19,044 bases of DNA from Marixanthomonas sp963974425 (GCF_963974425.1 NZ_CAXBCK010000061.1:1-19044), one strand, 5' to 3'. Counted from the first letter of the stretch, positions 6,516-15,407 are shown. A program made the numbers and translations. The notes: a model not told the origin generated them from the letters alone.

Positions 6516-8231
6516 TTAGGCTACATTTTTAATATTCTTGATGTAGAAAGAAGGGTTTAGCCCAGTATCTTTTTTGAAGTATTTTGTAAACGAGTCGGCA
6601 GATTTATAGCCTACTTCTTCAGCGATAGATTGAATGGAATAGGACCTAAAAATAACATCGTCCTTTAACCGGACAATGGTATAATTAATACGAAGGTCAT
6701 TAATATAAGTGTTGAAGTTTTTTCCGAAGTGCGAATTAATAACTTTAGAAAGGTACGATGTATTGGTGTTTATCTTTTTGGCAACATTGTATGAGTTGCA
6801 ATCCTGTTTTAAAAAATACTCTTGTTTTTCCAGTTTTTTTAATCCGTCGAGTATTTGTTGTTTCGTTTCTTCGGCAACATCAGTGCTGTTTTTTTCTTCC
6901 AATACTTCGTCCTTGGTATCAATGATATCTTCGGGTTTCTCGGCAGCTTTAATTTTTGCCAATAAAGCTTCGAATTTTGCTTCGTTCGCTTTCTTGTTTC
7001 GATAAAATTTCAGCAACAGAAACAGAAGTATTAAAATAATTATAGAGCCTCCCAGTAATAAATAGTTAAGTTTTGATTGACTCTTTTCTTTTTCGGAAAC
7101 CAAAGCATCAAAATCTTTTTTGAAAGCGGCTCTTTCTTTTTTAATAAAGCTTTCCTTAGCGCTCTCTTTTAATTTATTAAATTCAGCTTGTGTGGTAAGG
7201 TATTTTTCATAATAATAACTTGCCCTTTCAAAGTCACCTGTGTGTTTATAGGCTTCGGCCAACTTTTCGTAATAATCCCTCATGAAACCTTCTTCTGCAG
7301 CAGTTACTTGATAATCGTCAAGACCTTGTTGTAATATTCTAATTGCCTCATGATAATTTTTTGCACCAACCTCTATTTTACCAAAAGCATATGCTTTGTT
7401 TAGTTGTATTAAATCATATTCGCTAGGGCAAATCGTGTATGCCTTCCTATAAGCTTTTCTAGCGGTTTCAAACTTTTTTTCTTTATATGCTATTTCTGCA
7501 TCTATACTATAGGAAAAGCCCAAATAGCAAGAGTCAAGTTCTTTTTCTTGAAATTGTTTAACGTATTCGTTATATAATTTTGCAGAGTCTAGTTGCTCTA
7601 ATTTAATGTGTGAAAATGCTAAACTCCCATATAATGAAACAATAGCACTGTTCTTTTTTATTTGAGTAAAATTTGAATCTAACGGTTTGTTTTGGTAATA
7701 TTTTAGTGATTTTTTGCGAATGGCTAGAGCTTTTTTAGTATTTCCGCTTAAATCTTGAACACCAGCTATTTTATTAAGTGCGGTTTCCCTATACTGTTCA
7801 TTATTTTGAGCTTTTGCAAGTTTTAACAACTCATTATAATAGTACAATTGTTTATCAACAGTCGTCGCTATACTTTGCAAATCACCAAGTAATGTAAGAG
7901 CTCTCATCTCCTTTTTTGGAAGGTTGCTTTCTCGGGCAAAGTCAAGTGTTTTTTCAGATTGTTCATTGGCCTCTTTGTACATCCTGAAATTAACGTAGAT
8001 TAGGACTACAGACTCCATCCCTAACCATTCTTCAGCTTTGTCATCTTCTCTTTTCCCTTTTAAAATATAAGCTTCAGAAGCTTTGATGGCTTTCGGCATA
8101 TTAGAAAACTCATATTTATGAATGGAGTCCCTTATAGCATCAAAAGACAATCGAGATAGGTCTTCTTCGGTCTGCGAAAATGAATAAGACACAAGTGTGA
8201 CAGCGAAAAAAAGAAATAGGTAATTTCTCAT
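6516..8231 (-). CDS. Membrane-anchored TPR protein with C-terminal AraC-type DNA-binding domain
   Basis: From the start used here the protein is 571 aa. It has a signal peptide (MRNYLFLFFAVTLVSYSFSQ), a periplasmic tetratricopeptide region (about 30-350) and one transmembrane helix (about 389-410, LLLGGSIIILILLFLLLKFY). A short cytoplasmic linker leads to an AraC/XylS helix-turn-helix domain (about 455-571) containing VAKKINTNTSYLSKVIN and IQSIAEEVGYKSADSFTKYFKK. This architecture is a one-component regulator common in Flavobacteriia, in which a periplasmic TPR sensor is wired to a DNA-binding domain held at the membrane. The frame extends to an ATG at 8267, but the signal peptide starts at 8231 and a -7 box at 8275-8282 would make 8267 leaderless. 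The ligand and target genes are unknown; the adjacent peptidase cluster is one candidate. Confidence 0.88.
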   Translation of the reverse strand: MRNYLFLFFAVTLVSYSFSQTEEDLSRLSFDAIRDSIHKYEFSNMPKAIKASEAYILKGKREDDKAEEWLGMESVVLIYVNFRMYKEANEQSEKTLDFARESNLPKKEMRALTLLGDLQSIATTVDKQLYYYNELLKLAKAQNNEQYRETALNKIAGVQDLSGNTKKALAIRKKSLKYYQNKPLDSNFTQIKKNSAIVSLYGSLAFSHIKLEQLDSAKLYNEYVKQFQEKELDSCYLGFSYSIDAEIAYKEKKFETARKAYRKAYTICPSEYDLIQLNKAYAFGKIEVGAKNYHEAIRILQQGLDDYQVTAAEEGFMRDYYEKLAEAYKHTGDFERASYYYEKYLTTQAEFNKLKESAKESFIKKERAAFKKDFDALVSEKEKSQSKLNYLLLGGSIIILILLFLLLKFYRNKKANEAKFEALLAKIKAAEKPEDIIDTKDEVLEEKNSTDVAEETKQQILDGLKKLEKQEYFLKQDCNSYNVAKKINTNTSYLSKVINSHFGKNFNTYINDLRINYTIVRLKDDVIFRSYSIQSIAEEVGYKSADSFTKYFKKDTGLNPSFYIKNIKNVA

Positions 8232-8274
8232 AAATTGTAAGTAGCCAAAAACGGAATTTTGTAACAATAAAACT

Positions 8275-8282
8275 CAAAGATA
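8275..8282 (-). promoter_or_regulatory. -7 box of the TPR/AraC regulator gene
   Basis: TATCTTTG on the minus strand is an exact TAnnTTTG match. It lies just past the stop of the radical SAM gene (8288), and initiation near 8270 would leave a leader of about 38 nt to the ATG at 8231. No TTG is found at the proper distance upstream. Confidence 0.45.
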
Positions 8283-8287
8283 CCAAT

Positions 8288-9364
8288 TTAAAACAAACGC
8301 ATTTGCGGGTTTTTCAGGTCTAAATAGTGTTTCGTTTCTAAAGATGGTATTTCTCTACCTTTTAAATACTTATTTTTTGCAATAGCCATTGTGTTTTTAA
8401 CCTGTGTAGCAATTGTTCCTTCGCCGCGCATGCGCCTGCCCCATTGGTTATCGTTTAAGGTTCCGCCATGGCATTCAGCGATTTGGTTGAGGATTCTATC
8501 GGCACGATCTGGGATGGTTTTACGGGCCCAGTCTTCAAAAATCGTGGCTATTTGTCCATTAAGTCGAACAATGGTATAGGAAACCCCTTTCGCCCCTAAT
8601 TTGGAAACTTTCTTAACTAACGGAAGAATTTCATGACTATTCAAAGAAGGGATAATTGGAGCCATCATCACCCGAACTGGGATTCCGTTTTCTGAAAGCA
8701 CCTCAACCGCTTTTAACCGTTGTTTAATACTTGCCGTTCTGGGTTCTAATAATCGACGGGTTTCTTCAGACAGCGATGTTATTGAAATATTTACTGAAAT
8801 AATATTCAGTTTTGCCATTTCTTTCAGAATATCTAAATCCCGTAATAATAAAGCGTTTTTGGTAATAATACCCGTTGGGTGGTTCCATTTTAGCATTACT
8901 TCAAGGCATTTTCGAGTTATCTGAAGTTTACGCTCAATGGGTTGGTAACAGTCTGTATTCCCGCTAAAAACAATGGTATTTGGTTCCCATGATTTGCTTT
9001 TTAGTTTTTTCTCTAAAAGCTCTGGTGCATTCTTTTTAACTAAAATGGTTCGTTCAAAATCGAGACCAGCACCGTACCCCCAATATTCGTGGCTATTGCG
9101 AGCGTAACAATACACACAACCATGCTCGCAACCTTGATACGGATTAGCCGAATAGCCCATCCCAACATCGGGGCTATCTACTTTATTGACAAAGGTTTTT
9201 GGAAATACATCGATGTACTTTGTTTTGTTGGCATCGGCTTCTTCGCCTTCGGCCTCACAGTAGTTTAAAAAGTCGTCTCGAAGTTCATGACTCAGTTCAA
9301 AAAAACGATTATGAACCCGCTTTTGTGCGCCGCGACCTTTTATATAATTTTCAGAATTGGACAT
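8288..9364 (-). CDS. PA0069-family radical SAM protein
   Basis: This 358-aa protein has the radical SAM cluster motif CxxxCxxC as Cys79, Cys83 and Cys86 (GCEHGCVYCYARNSHEYWG). With the flanking NPYQGCEHGC and GNTDCYQPIERK it fits the PA0069 / spore-photoproduct-lyase-like group. These enzymes bind a [4Fe-4S] cluster and cleave S-adenosylmethionine to a 5'-deoxyadenosyl radical. The substrate of the PA0069 group is not established, so no reaction should be assumed. The C-terminal segment NDNQWGRRMRGEGT is typical of the group. The protein is predicted to be cytoplasmic. The start codon is abutted by a palindromic hairpin and T-tract, and the TPR/AraC gene follows on the same strand with its own -7 box between them. 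Confidence 0.92.
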   Translation of the reverse strand: MSNSENYIKGRGAQKRVHNRFFELSHELRDDFLNYCEAEGEEADANKTKYIDVFPKTFVNKVDSPDVGMGYSANPYQGCEHGCVYCYARNSHEYWGYGAGLDFERTILVKKNAPELLEKKLKSKSWEPNTIVFSGNTDCYQPIERKLQITRKCLEVMLKWNHPTGIITKNALLLRDLDILKEMAKLNIISVNISITSLSEETRRLLEPRTASIKQRLKAVEVLSENGIPVRVMMAPIIPSLNSHEILPLVKKVSKLGAKGVSYTIVRLNGQIATIFEDWARKTIPDRADRILNQIAECHGGTLNDNQWGRRMRGEGTIATQVKNTMAIAKNKYLKGREIPSLETKHYLDLKNPQMRLF

Positions 9365-9369
9365 AAAAA

Positions 9370-9399
9370 AACTTTGAAGTACTTTAATACTTCAAAGTT
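9370..9399 (-). terminator. Perfect 12-bp palindrome with T-tract: terminator and/or operator
   Basis: AACTTTGAAGTA (9370-9381) and TACTTCAAAGTT (9388-9399) are exact inverted repeats around a 6-nt loop. On the minus strand the stem ends in a seven-T run that touches the ATG at 9364, so it has the form of an intrinsic terminator for the 519-aa gene upstream. Its outer arm also contains TAACTTTG (9400-9393), a TAnnTTTG -7 box, so the same bases may be promoter or operator for the radical SAM gene. Confidence 0.6.
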
Positions 9400-9410
9400 A
9401 ATTTAATTAA

Positions 9411-9452
9411 TGGATATAATCCTTTTTAAATTGGAATAATTCCTTTTATATA
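9411..9452. repeat. Two adjacent degenerate 21-bp units with GGA...TCC dyads
   Basis: Units at 9411-9431 and 9432-9452 each start TGGA, carry a small dyad (GGATATAATCC, GGAATAATTCC) and continue into CCTTTT. About 13 of 21 positions agree. The second unit runs over the stop codon of the 519-aa gene. It may be chance in AT-rich DNA. Confidence 0.3.
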
Positions 9453-11005
9453 GAAACTTTAACTAATTGTTTCTTCTTGCTTTTTCTTCCTAAGAAAATT
9501 ATATCTTCTCCTTTATCTAGTAATGTACCTTGACTTACATATAAAGGCACCTCTAATTGATCGTCGGTTTGAATAATTGAATAATCGAAATTACCTTCGG
9601 CATCAATTTCTAATAAATAAAGATTTAAATTTTTCGCCTTTGCATTTTTAAATTCAATGCGATCGTTTCGTATTTTTTTTACTTTTTTAGATCCATTTAG
9701 AAAAATATACACATTACCATCTTTATAAGTAGATGTATAAGATTCTTCGTTAAAACTAGGATTCATGGATGTTTGCTTTTTATTTATATTTCTGGCCCAC
9801 TCCAATGTTCCATTTGCATCAATTTTTATAGATACAATATCATTATAGTGATAATAGGTACTTGTTGAGCCCATATTCATATTCATACGTTGCGTAAAAA
9901 AATATTCTTCAGCGTTTAACACAATATCACCTGTGTTTTCATCTAAAAAAATTCCACGATATCGAAGTGAAGAAAGTTCCTTATCTTTTTTCTTTCCATA
10001 TTTGTCAATAATGAACTGTTCTGTAAAGGGTTGGAATGATTTCTCTTCTAATGTAAAATCTGCTGTGTTAATATTATATCGAATTACGCCCTTATAACGA
10101 CTTTCTTTTTTTTCAGAGTAGAAACCTACACATGATAAAAATGATCCGGCTTTAACCGTTGTTAACGAAGCGACAAAATGTTCATCGGTCTCAAACGATA
10201 TCATTTTTTGTTCATCTTTATTAATTTTATAAAGCTCATAATGATAGTTTATTTTTCCTTTTTTCTTTTTACGTTTAGATTCGCCTTTAAAGGTTTTTCC
10301 TAAAAAGTAAACAGTTCCGTTTGTATCATCTACAGTTACATTTTCATATTCAAAGTATTTATCTTTAATGTTTTTAGTAAACTCTTTTTCATATACTTTT
10401 TCGAAATTTTTATTGAACACATAAATTCTATGTACTTCATTATCTTTATCCTTTATGTCGAAATTAAAGGCCATAAAATTTTTATCTTTAGAAAAAGTAA
10501 CCTCTCCAAATGAATCGTTGTCACCTTGAGCAGCTCCATTATTAAATAATAATGCGCCTATACCTATTGCGAAATATTTTTTAATATCATCTTGATCTAT
10601 TTTAAGTAACACGTTAGAAGAGAAGTCTAATTTTTCTGTACTGGATGTTAATCTATTAATTTCGAAATATTCGTCACCTAATTTCTTTTCGAATAAGTGT
10701 ATTTTCCCATCACTTACTAATATGCCTTCAATTTCACTTTGATCAACTTCTATTTCTGCATTGCTTTTTAAGTTTAAATCAGAATCGAAATGTTCTATAT
10801 AATATCCCCTCGGAGTTTTTAATAGACCCCCATAAAACATTCGAACTGTAACGACACCTCCTTGCCCATCATCTTCAGAGAACACAAGTTCGGTATGTTT
10901 TTTCTTGTCTTTAAAAATTTCGCTTTTGGCTATTGAAACAGCATCGTTTTGTGCAATGAGTAAGGTGCAAAACAGCATTGAAAATACAGTAATAAAATTC
11001 TTCAT
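9446..11005 (-). CDS. Exported protein of unknown function
   Basis: This 519-aa protein has a clear signal peptide (MKNFITVFSMLFCTLLIAQ), so it leaves the cytoplasm. The rest is rich in short beta-strand blocks with acidic and lysine-rich turns, for example FNKNFEKVYEKEF, LYKINKDEQKMISF and VSIKIDANGTLEWARNINK. The recurring 'element + DxNG + W/Y' phrasing is reminiscent of beta-propeller-like cell-surface proteins of Bacteroidota, but I cannot name a family. There is no T9SS tail, lipobox or catalytic motif. It stands alone, with a hairpin just downstream and a promoter-like TATATTTTG (one base too long for TAnnTTTG) about 30 bp upstream. The function is unknown. Confidence 0.85.
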   Translation of the reverse strand: MKNFITVFSMLFCTLLIAQNDAVSIAKSEIFKDKKKHTELVFSEDDGQGGVVTVRMFYGGLLKTPRGYYIEHFDSDLNLKSNAEIEVDQSEIEGILVSDGKIHLFEKKLGDEYFEINRLTSSTEKLDFSSNVLLKIDQDDIKKYFAIGIGALLFNNGAAQGDNDSFGEVTFSKDKNFMAFNFDIKDKDNEVHRIYVFNKNFEKVYEKEFTKNIKDKYFEYENVTVDDTNGTVYFLGKTFKGESKRKKKKGKINYHYELYKINKDEQKMISFETDEHFVASLTTVKAGSFLSCVGFYSEKKESRYKGVIRYNINTADFTLEEKSFQPFTEQFIIDKYGKKKDKELSSLRYRGIFLDENTGDIVLNAEEYFFTQRMNMNMGSTSTYYHYNDIVSIKIDANGTLEWARNINKKQTSMNPSFNEESYTSTYKDGNVYIFLNGSKKVKKIRNDRIEFKNAKAKNLNLYLLEIDAEGNFDYSIIQTDDQLEVPLYVSQGTLLDKGEDIIFLGRKSKKKQLVKVSI

Positions 11006-11101
11006 TGGTTAGTTTTTATGTGAATAAGCCCACAAAATATAAAAAAATTTCTTTTTAAAGTTTTAAATACTTAAACATACCACATTTTTCAAATAAAAAA
11101 A

Positions 11102-11129
11102 CCTCAACTACAGTTCGTTATAGTTGAGG
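11102..11129. terminator. Terminator after the S15 peptidase gene
   Basis: CCTCAACTA (11102-11110) pairs perfectly with TAGTTGAGG (11121-11129) across a 10-nt loop. On the minus strand a run of seven T follows, which suits the S15 gene ending at 11209. The plus side has CTTTT and could work weakly in the other direction. Confidence 0.75.
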
Positions 11130-11208
11130 CTTTTATAGAAGTTATCATTTAAACAAAAACTCCTTTTATTTTCCTAGAAATTTTGACTTAGGTTCTTCTT
11201 GCCACGTT

Positions 11209-13032
11209 TTACTCCTTTAAAGCTTTCTCAATTTTTTCCTTTCCACCAACTACTGGAATTGTAATATTTGTCTCATCAAGGTCGATGGTCAATTCGGTAC
11301 CTGGTTTTGGCAAGAGCGTAAATTTATTGTCGCTAGAAAAAATCATTAACCCAATCCGCTGTCCAGCTGGAATTACCTGATCGTCTGGAATAAGGTTAAA
11401 AGATAACTCGTAAAATTTACCTGGTGTTAAAGGCTCGCTTTCAGTAAGTGACTTATAGTTTTGGGGATCTGCCCAACCTCTTGTAATGATATTGTCCGTT
11501 ATTTTAGTTTTCTTTTCTTTGTTCCAAGGTAAAGAAACCATCCAAACAGATAAGTTTGCCGCAGGTTTGCTGCTGGCCAATTTAATTTTCAAAGTAGATA
11601 AACCCGAAAGATGAACGTCTTCCTTTAAAATAGGCGTTACAAATAACAAACGGTGCTTAGAGTTTGCCAATTGTGATAACGAATCACCCGAGAGCGTATA
11701 ATCATCTAGCAAGGTTTGTTTGCCTTGACTTTTCACCTTTTGGTTGGTTAACGTTCCTGTTTTAAGACCGTCTTTTTTTAAGTATAACGTAACGTTTTCA
11801 GCCTCTGGATTTGGGTAATTAGCATAAGCTGTTGGATTATCATTTGAATCGTTTTCACGCACAATGTATGCTTTTGGACCTTTTTCGGCTCCATTATCAA
11901 TACCGAAAAGATATTTTGTAAACCAACGGTTCATCATCGATACTGGCGGTGGCCCACCATGACCATATTGATGATAGTAAATTTTTGCAGGCAATCCCAT
12001 TTCTTCTGCAGCTTTGTAAATACGGTAACTATGCTCGGGCATTACATTCCAATCGTTAAAACCGTGCGACATCAATAAAGCGGCTTTCATGGGCTTCATA
12101 TCATTTAAGTAATCGCGACCTGCCCAAAACTCGTTATAATCACCTGTTTTACGGTCAATTCCATTTCTTATTTCAGTATCACGATACACAGAATCGGCAT
12201 ACGCTCGTTTAGATTCATCGCCGCTATGTATAAAATCGTACAACACATCCACATCTTCTCCTAAATATCCACCAGGAGAACGCACTAACCCGTTTGATCT
12301 ATAATAATGGTAATAAGAAGTGTTCGGTGCAATGGGAATGATTGCCTCTAATCCTTCCACACCAGTTGTAGCAGCCGCAAGTGGCAAGGTTCCGTTATAC
12401 GATGTGCCCGTCATCCCAACTTTTCCAGTAGTCCAATAAGCCTTAACTTCTTCATCTCCATAAGGTGTTTTATAACCTTTTGCACGATCGTTTAGCCAAT
12501 CAATCACCGCTTTTGGCGCCAAAGATTCATTATCACCACCAACTGTTGGCGAACCTTGCGAAAGACCTGTGCCAGGAGAAGAGGAATGCACTACAATATA
12601 CCCTCTAGGCACCCAAGTATTTATTTTTGAATTTGAAATGATAGGGCGTTCACCCCTTCTTGTTACCGAAGGATGGACAATCTCTTTCGCTACATCACCT
12701 AATTCGTGTTTTACATCGTGAAAAGCACCCTCCACATTTGGTGCTACCCCTGCAAAATAAGGACTAGTCTCATATACAACAGGTAGCTTCAACCCCTCCG
12801 TTTCTGTTTGTTTGGGTCTTGTTACTGCTACGTGCATGCGGTCTAGCTTGGTGTCGCCATCAGTATCGAAGGTAGTTTCCACCCAAAGGTCTTCTCGTAT
12901 CCAATCTTTTGGATTTTCAAACGCTTCAACAATCTGTGCTTCGCCGTCTTTAAATGTGGGTTTTGCCTTTTCTTGGGCTGTTATGTTGAACGCAACGGTC
13001 CAAAGGATAAAGAATAGGATGTATTTTTTCAT
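11209..13032 (-). CDS. Xaa-Pro dipeptidyl-peptidase-like S15/CocE hydrolase, exported
   Basis: This 607-aa protein begins with a signal peptide (MKKYILFFILWTVAFNITAQ). The alpha/beta-hydrolase domain has nucleophile Ser211 in GMTGTSYNGT, Asp327 in HGFNDWNV and His358 in YGHGGPP. It is followed by the C-terminal jelly-roll region of the CocE/NonD/PepX group (about 390-600, with SVWMVSLPWNK and PAGQRIGLMIFSSDN). The family cleaves X-Pro dipeptides from peptide N-termini (S15), while close relatives are esterases. A peptidase role fits the exported location and the other peptidases nearby but is not proven. The ATG is 16 bp after the enoyl-CoA hydratase stop, so cotranscription is likely, and a strong hairpin lies about 80 bp after its stop. 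Confidence 0.9.
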   Translation of the reverse strand: MKKYILFFILWTVAFNITAQEKAKPTFKDGEAQIVEAFENPKDWIREDLWVETTFDTDGDTKLDRMHVAVTRPKQTETEGLKLPVVYETSPYFAGVAPNVEGAFHDVKHELGDVAKEIVHPSVTRRGERPIISNSKINTWVPRGYIVVHSSSPGTGLSQGSPTVGGDNESLAPKAVIDWLNDRAKGYKTPYGDEEVKAYWTTGKVGMTGTSYNGTLPLAAATTGVEGLEAIIPIAPNTSYYHYYRSNGLVRSPGGYLGEDVDVLYDFIHSGDESKRAYADSVYRDTEIRNGIDRKTGDYNEFWAGRDYLNDMKPMKAALLMSHGFNDWNVMPEHSYRIYKAAEEMGLPAKIYYHQYGHGGPPPVSMMNRWFTKYLFGIDNGAEKGPKAYIVRENDSNDNPTAYANYPNPEAENVTLYLKKDGLKTGTLTNQKVKSQGKQTLLDDYTLSGDSLSQLANSKHRLLFVTPILKEDVHLSGLSTLKIKLASSKPAANLSVWMVSLPWNKEKKTKITDNIITRGWADPQNYKSLTESEPLTPGKFYELSFNLIPDDQVIPAGQRIGLMIFSSDNKFTLLPKPGTELTIDLDETNITIPVVGGKEKIEKALKE

Positions 13033-13048
13033 TATATTTAGAATTTAT

Positions 13049-13831
13049 CTATTGCCCAGGGAATTTCGGTTTACGTTTTTCTAAAAAGGCACTAGTTCCT
13101 TCTTTAAAATCGGCAGTGCCAAAACATTTTCCAAATTCGGTGATTTCAGTTTCAAAACCATTTTCCCCTTCTTCAAATCCAGCGTTTATCGATGATATAG
13201 CAGCTCCAACTGCTACTGAAGAGTTTTTCATGATTTTACCAGCGATTTTTAAAGCTAAATCCATTACTTCCTCTTGAGAGGTAACATGATTTACTAACCC
13301 ATATTCCAATGCTTGTGCGGCGTCAATCATTCCTGCGGTCATAATCATTTCCATGGCACGACCTTTTCCTACCAATTGAGGTAAACGTTGCGTACCACCG
13401 TAACCAGGAATTACTCCTAATGAAACTTCTGGAAGCCCCATTTTAGCATTATCACTAGCAATTCTGAAATGTGCAGACATGGCTAACTCTAATCCTCCTC
13501 CTAAAGCGAATCCATTTACAACGGCAATTACCGGAGTAGAAAGATGTGCGACAAAATCGAATAGTTTAGCTTGTCCTTTTGCTGCTAATTGCTCTCCTTG
13601 AACCACAGAATAGTCTGCAAACTCACTAATATCAGCTCCGGCAACAAATGCTTTTTCGCCGCTTCCAGTAATAATAATTACTTTGGTATTAGAGTCGTCT
13701 TCTGCTTCTTTAAAGGCTTCGTGAAGTTCTTGTATGGTAGCCTGATTAAGGGCATTTAGTTTCTTAGGACGATCAATGGTAATAGTAGTAATACCACTAT
13801 CGTGTTTGTAACCTAGGTTTTCAAATTTCAT
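13049..13831 (-). CDS. Enoyl-CoA hydratase (crotonase family)
   Basis: From the chosen start the protein is 260 aa, the usual length for a crotonase. Both catalytic acids are present 20 residues apart, Glu115 in GGGLELAM and Glu135 in GLPEVSLG, together with the oxyanion-hole segment FVAGADISEF and the PGYGGTQRL motif. It should therefore hydrate trans-2-enoyl-CoA to 3-hydroxyacyl-CoA in beta-oxidation or a related acyl-CoA pathway. The frame also opens at an ATG at 13873, which would add 14 poorly conserved residues. I prefer 13831 because a TATTTTTG -7 box (13863-13870) would start transcription inside that extension. It lies between a histidine kinase and an S15 peptidase on one strand, with no metabolic link apparent. 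Confidence 0.92.
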   Translation of the reverse strand: MKFENLGYKHDSGITTITIDRPKKLNALNQATIQELHEAFKEAEDDSNTKVIIITGSGEKAFVAGADISEFADYSVVQGEQLAAKGQAKLFDFVAHLSTPVIAVVNGFALGGGLELAMSAHFRIASDNAKMGLPEVSLGVIPGYGGTQRLPQLVGKGRAMEMIMTAGMIDAAQALEYGLVNHVTSQEEVMDLALKIAGKIMKNSSVAVGAAISSINAGFEEGENGFETEITEFGKCFGTADFKEGTSAFLEKRKPKFPGQ

Positions 13832-13862
13832 ATTTAATTTTTTTTCAGTTTTTTTGTGAAGA

Positions 13863-13870
13863 CAAAAATA
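13863..13870 (-). promoter_or_regulatory. -7 box of the enoyl-CoA hydratase gene
   Basis: TATTTTTG on the minus strand fits TAnnTTTG; initiation near 13858 gives a leader of about 27 nt to ATG 13831. No TTG lies at the proper distance upstream, so the assignment is tentative. Confidence 0.4.
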
Positions 13871-13879
13871 CAAAATCGC

Positions 13880-15340
13880 TTATAACTGTCTTAAAAAGCG
13901 TACAGTAAATGTAGCTCCTTCGCCTTCTTCAGATTTGAGCGTTATGGTGCCTCCGTATGTTTCCACAATGTTTTTTACCATAGCAAGACCGAGTCCCATG
14001 CCGCTATTTTTAGTGGTAAATTTAGGTTCGAACACTTTTTCTTTATTAATTTCTGAAATTCCTGGACCATTATCAGAAATACGCACACAAACAAGTTTTT
14101 CTTCTGAAGTTACCGTGACTTTAACCAACGGGGTTTCTGGTTTAATTTGCTCAATAGCTTGAATGCTATTTTTAACCAAATTAGTCACAACTCTAATTAG
14201 CTGTGTGCGGTCTAATTTAGCGATGATTTCTTCTTCTTCAGAATGAAATTCAATATAGTCTTCGTTAAAAATATCAAGAGCGAGTTTAGTTATTTTAACC
14301 ACATTAAGCGTTTCATCTTGCTGGGCAGGCATCTTTGCATAGTTTGAAAATGCTTCGGCAATAGAACTCATTGTATCAATTTGCTGAATAAGGGTTTTAC
14401 TGTATTCGTCTAAACGCTTTTCAATATCAGGATCGTTTTGATTAAATTTTCGCTGAAAACTTTGTACCGTCAAACGCATGGGGGTTAACGGGTTTTTAAT
14501 TTCGTGGGCTACCTGTTTTGCCATTTCGCGCCAAGCAGCCTCTCGCTCACTTGTTGCTAATTGTGCAGCACTATTTTCAAGCTCTTCAATCATACCATTA
14601 TAGGCATTTACAAGGGTTGAAATTTCTTCGGTAGTGGAATCTATTACTATCTTTTTATTGCGTTTATTAAGCCGGGTTTCGGTTATTTTTTCACTAATGG
14701 TATTTAATGATTTTGTAATGTATTTTGAAAGAAAGTATGCCAAAGCAATAGCAATCAATAGCATTAACAAATATGCCATCCCCAAGCGGGTTAGGTTTTG
14801 TTTTAGTTCTTTTTTTATAAATCCGTCGTCTTCAATATATGGAAGATTCAGTATCGCCAAAGGTTTAAAATAGTTGTCGGTTATGTATGAATAAGACGAT
14901 TGAAACTCCTGTCCGGCTTCAGTAAAGTTCTTTACATAATGTTTGTTAGAAGAATTACGTAAGGCAGTTAGTGCCGTATCTGACATTTTCTGATTGGCAG
15001 TATCCTTTAAAAAAGATGCTTTTGACGATTTTAAGAGGTTTCCGTCTAGATCGTACAAATAAACTTCAAGGTTATGAATTTCTTTAATTTCATAAATTTC
15101 ATCTTTAAAAATAAGAGGAATTTTAGCTGTTTCTACTGGGTAAGTAGTTTCTTTTAAAACATAATTTATTTTTTCGCGAATAGCTGTTTCCTTACGCTCT
15201 AAGCGATCCCGATGATAATCTTTTGCCTCCTCTTGATATTGATATACAGTAACCAAGGCTATCAAAATTGAGGCCCCAACCACCAATAATAGCATAGAAA
15301 AGAAAATGCGATTGCGCAATGAATGCCTGAAAATTTTCAT
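13880..15340 (-). CDS. NtrY-like sensor histidine kinase
   Basis: This 486-aa protein has TM helix 1 (about residues 11-31), an extracytoplasmic sensor region (about 32-185) and TM helix 2 (about 188-208). A HAMP linker (about 205-258) and the kinase core follow. The H-box is VAHEIKNPLTPMRL with phospho-acceptor His279, the N-box is NLVKNSIQAIEQ, and the ATP-lid motifs are SDNGPGIS and GMGLGLAMVKNI. The LTPMRLTVQSFQRKF wording around the His is typical of NtrY-type kinases. No response regulator gene lies in the window, so it is an orphan here. The enoyl-CoA hydratase ATG is 48 bp after the stop, with a possible promoter between. The sensed signal is unknown. Confidence 0.93.
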   Translation of the reverse strand: MKIFRHSLRNRIFFSMLLLVVGASILIALVTVYQYQEEAKDYHRDRLERKETAIREKINYVLKETTYPVETAKIPLIFKDEIYEIKEIHNLEVYLYDLDGNLLKSSKASFLKDTANQKMSDTALTALRNSSNKHYVKNFTEAGQEFQSSYSYITDNYFKPLAILNLPYIEDDGFIKKELKQNLTRLGMAYLLMLLIAIALAYFLSKYITKSLNTISEKITETRLNKRNKKIVIDSTTEEISTLVNAYNGMIEELENSAAQLATSEREAAWREMAKQVAHEIKNPLTPMRLTVQSFQRKFNQNDPDIEKRLDEYSKTLIQQIDTMSSIAEAFSNYAKMPAQQDETLNVVKITKLALDIFNEDYIEFHSEEEEIIAKLDRTQLIRVVTNLVKNSIQAIEQIKPETPLVKVTVTSEEKLVCVRISDNGPGISEINKEKVFEPKFTTKNSGMGLGLAMVKNIVETYGGTITLKSEEGEGATFTVRFLRQL

Positions 15341-15407
15341 GAATATGTTTTACAAAGGGAATATAGCAATAATTAAACCGAAATTGGAGATCAGGTTTCA
15401 AAAAAGA

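Noticed and set aside
8232..8267. 12-codon N-terminal extension of the TPR/AraC regulator
   Set aside because: The signal peptide begins at the internal Met (8231), and the -7 box at 8275-8282 would leave the upstream ATG without a leader.
13832..13873. 14-codon N-terminal extension of the enoyl-CoA hydratase
   Set aside because: The extension contains a -7 box and is not part of the crotonase fold, which starts at MKFENLGY.
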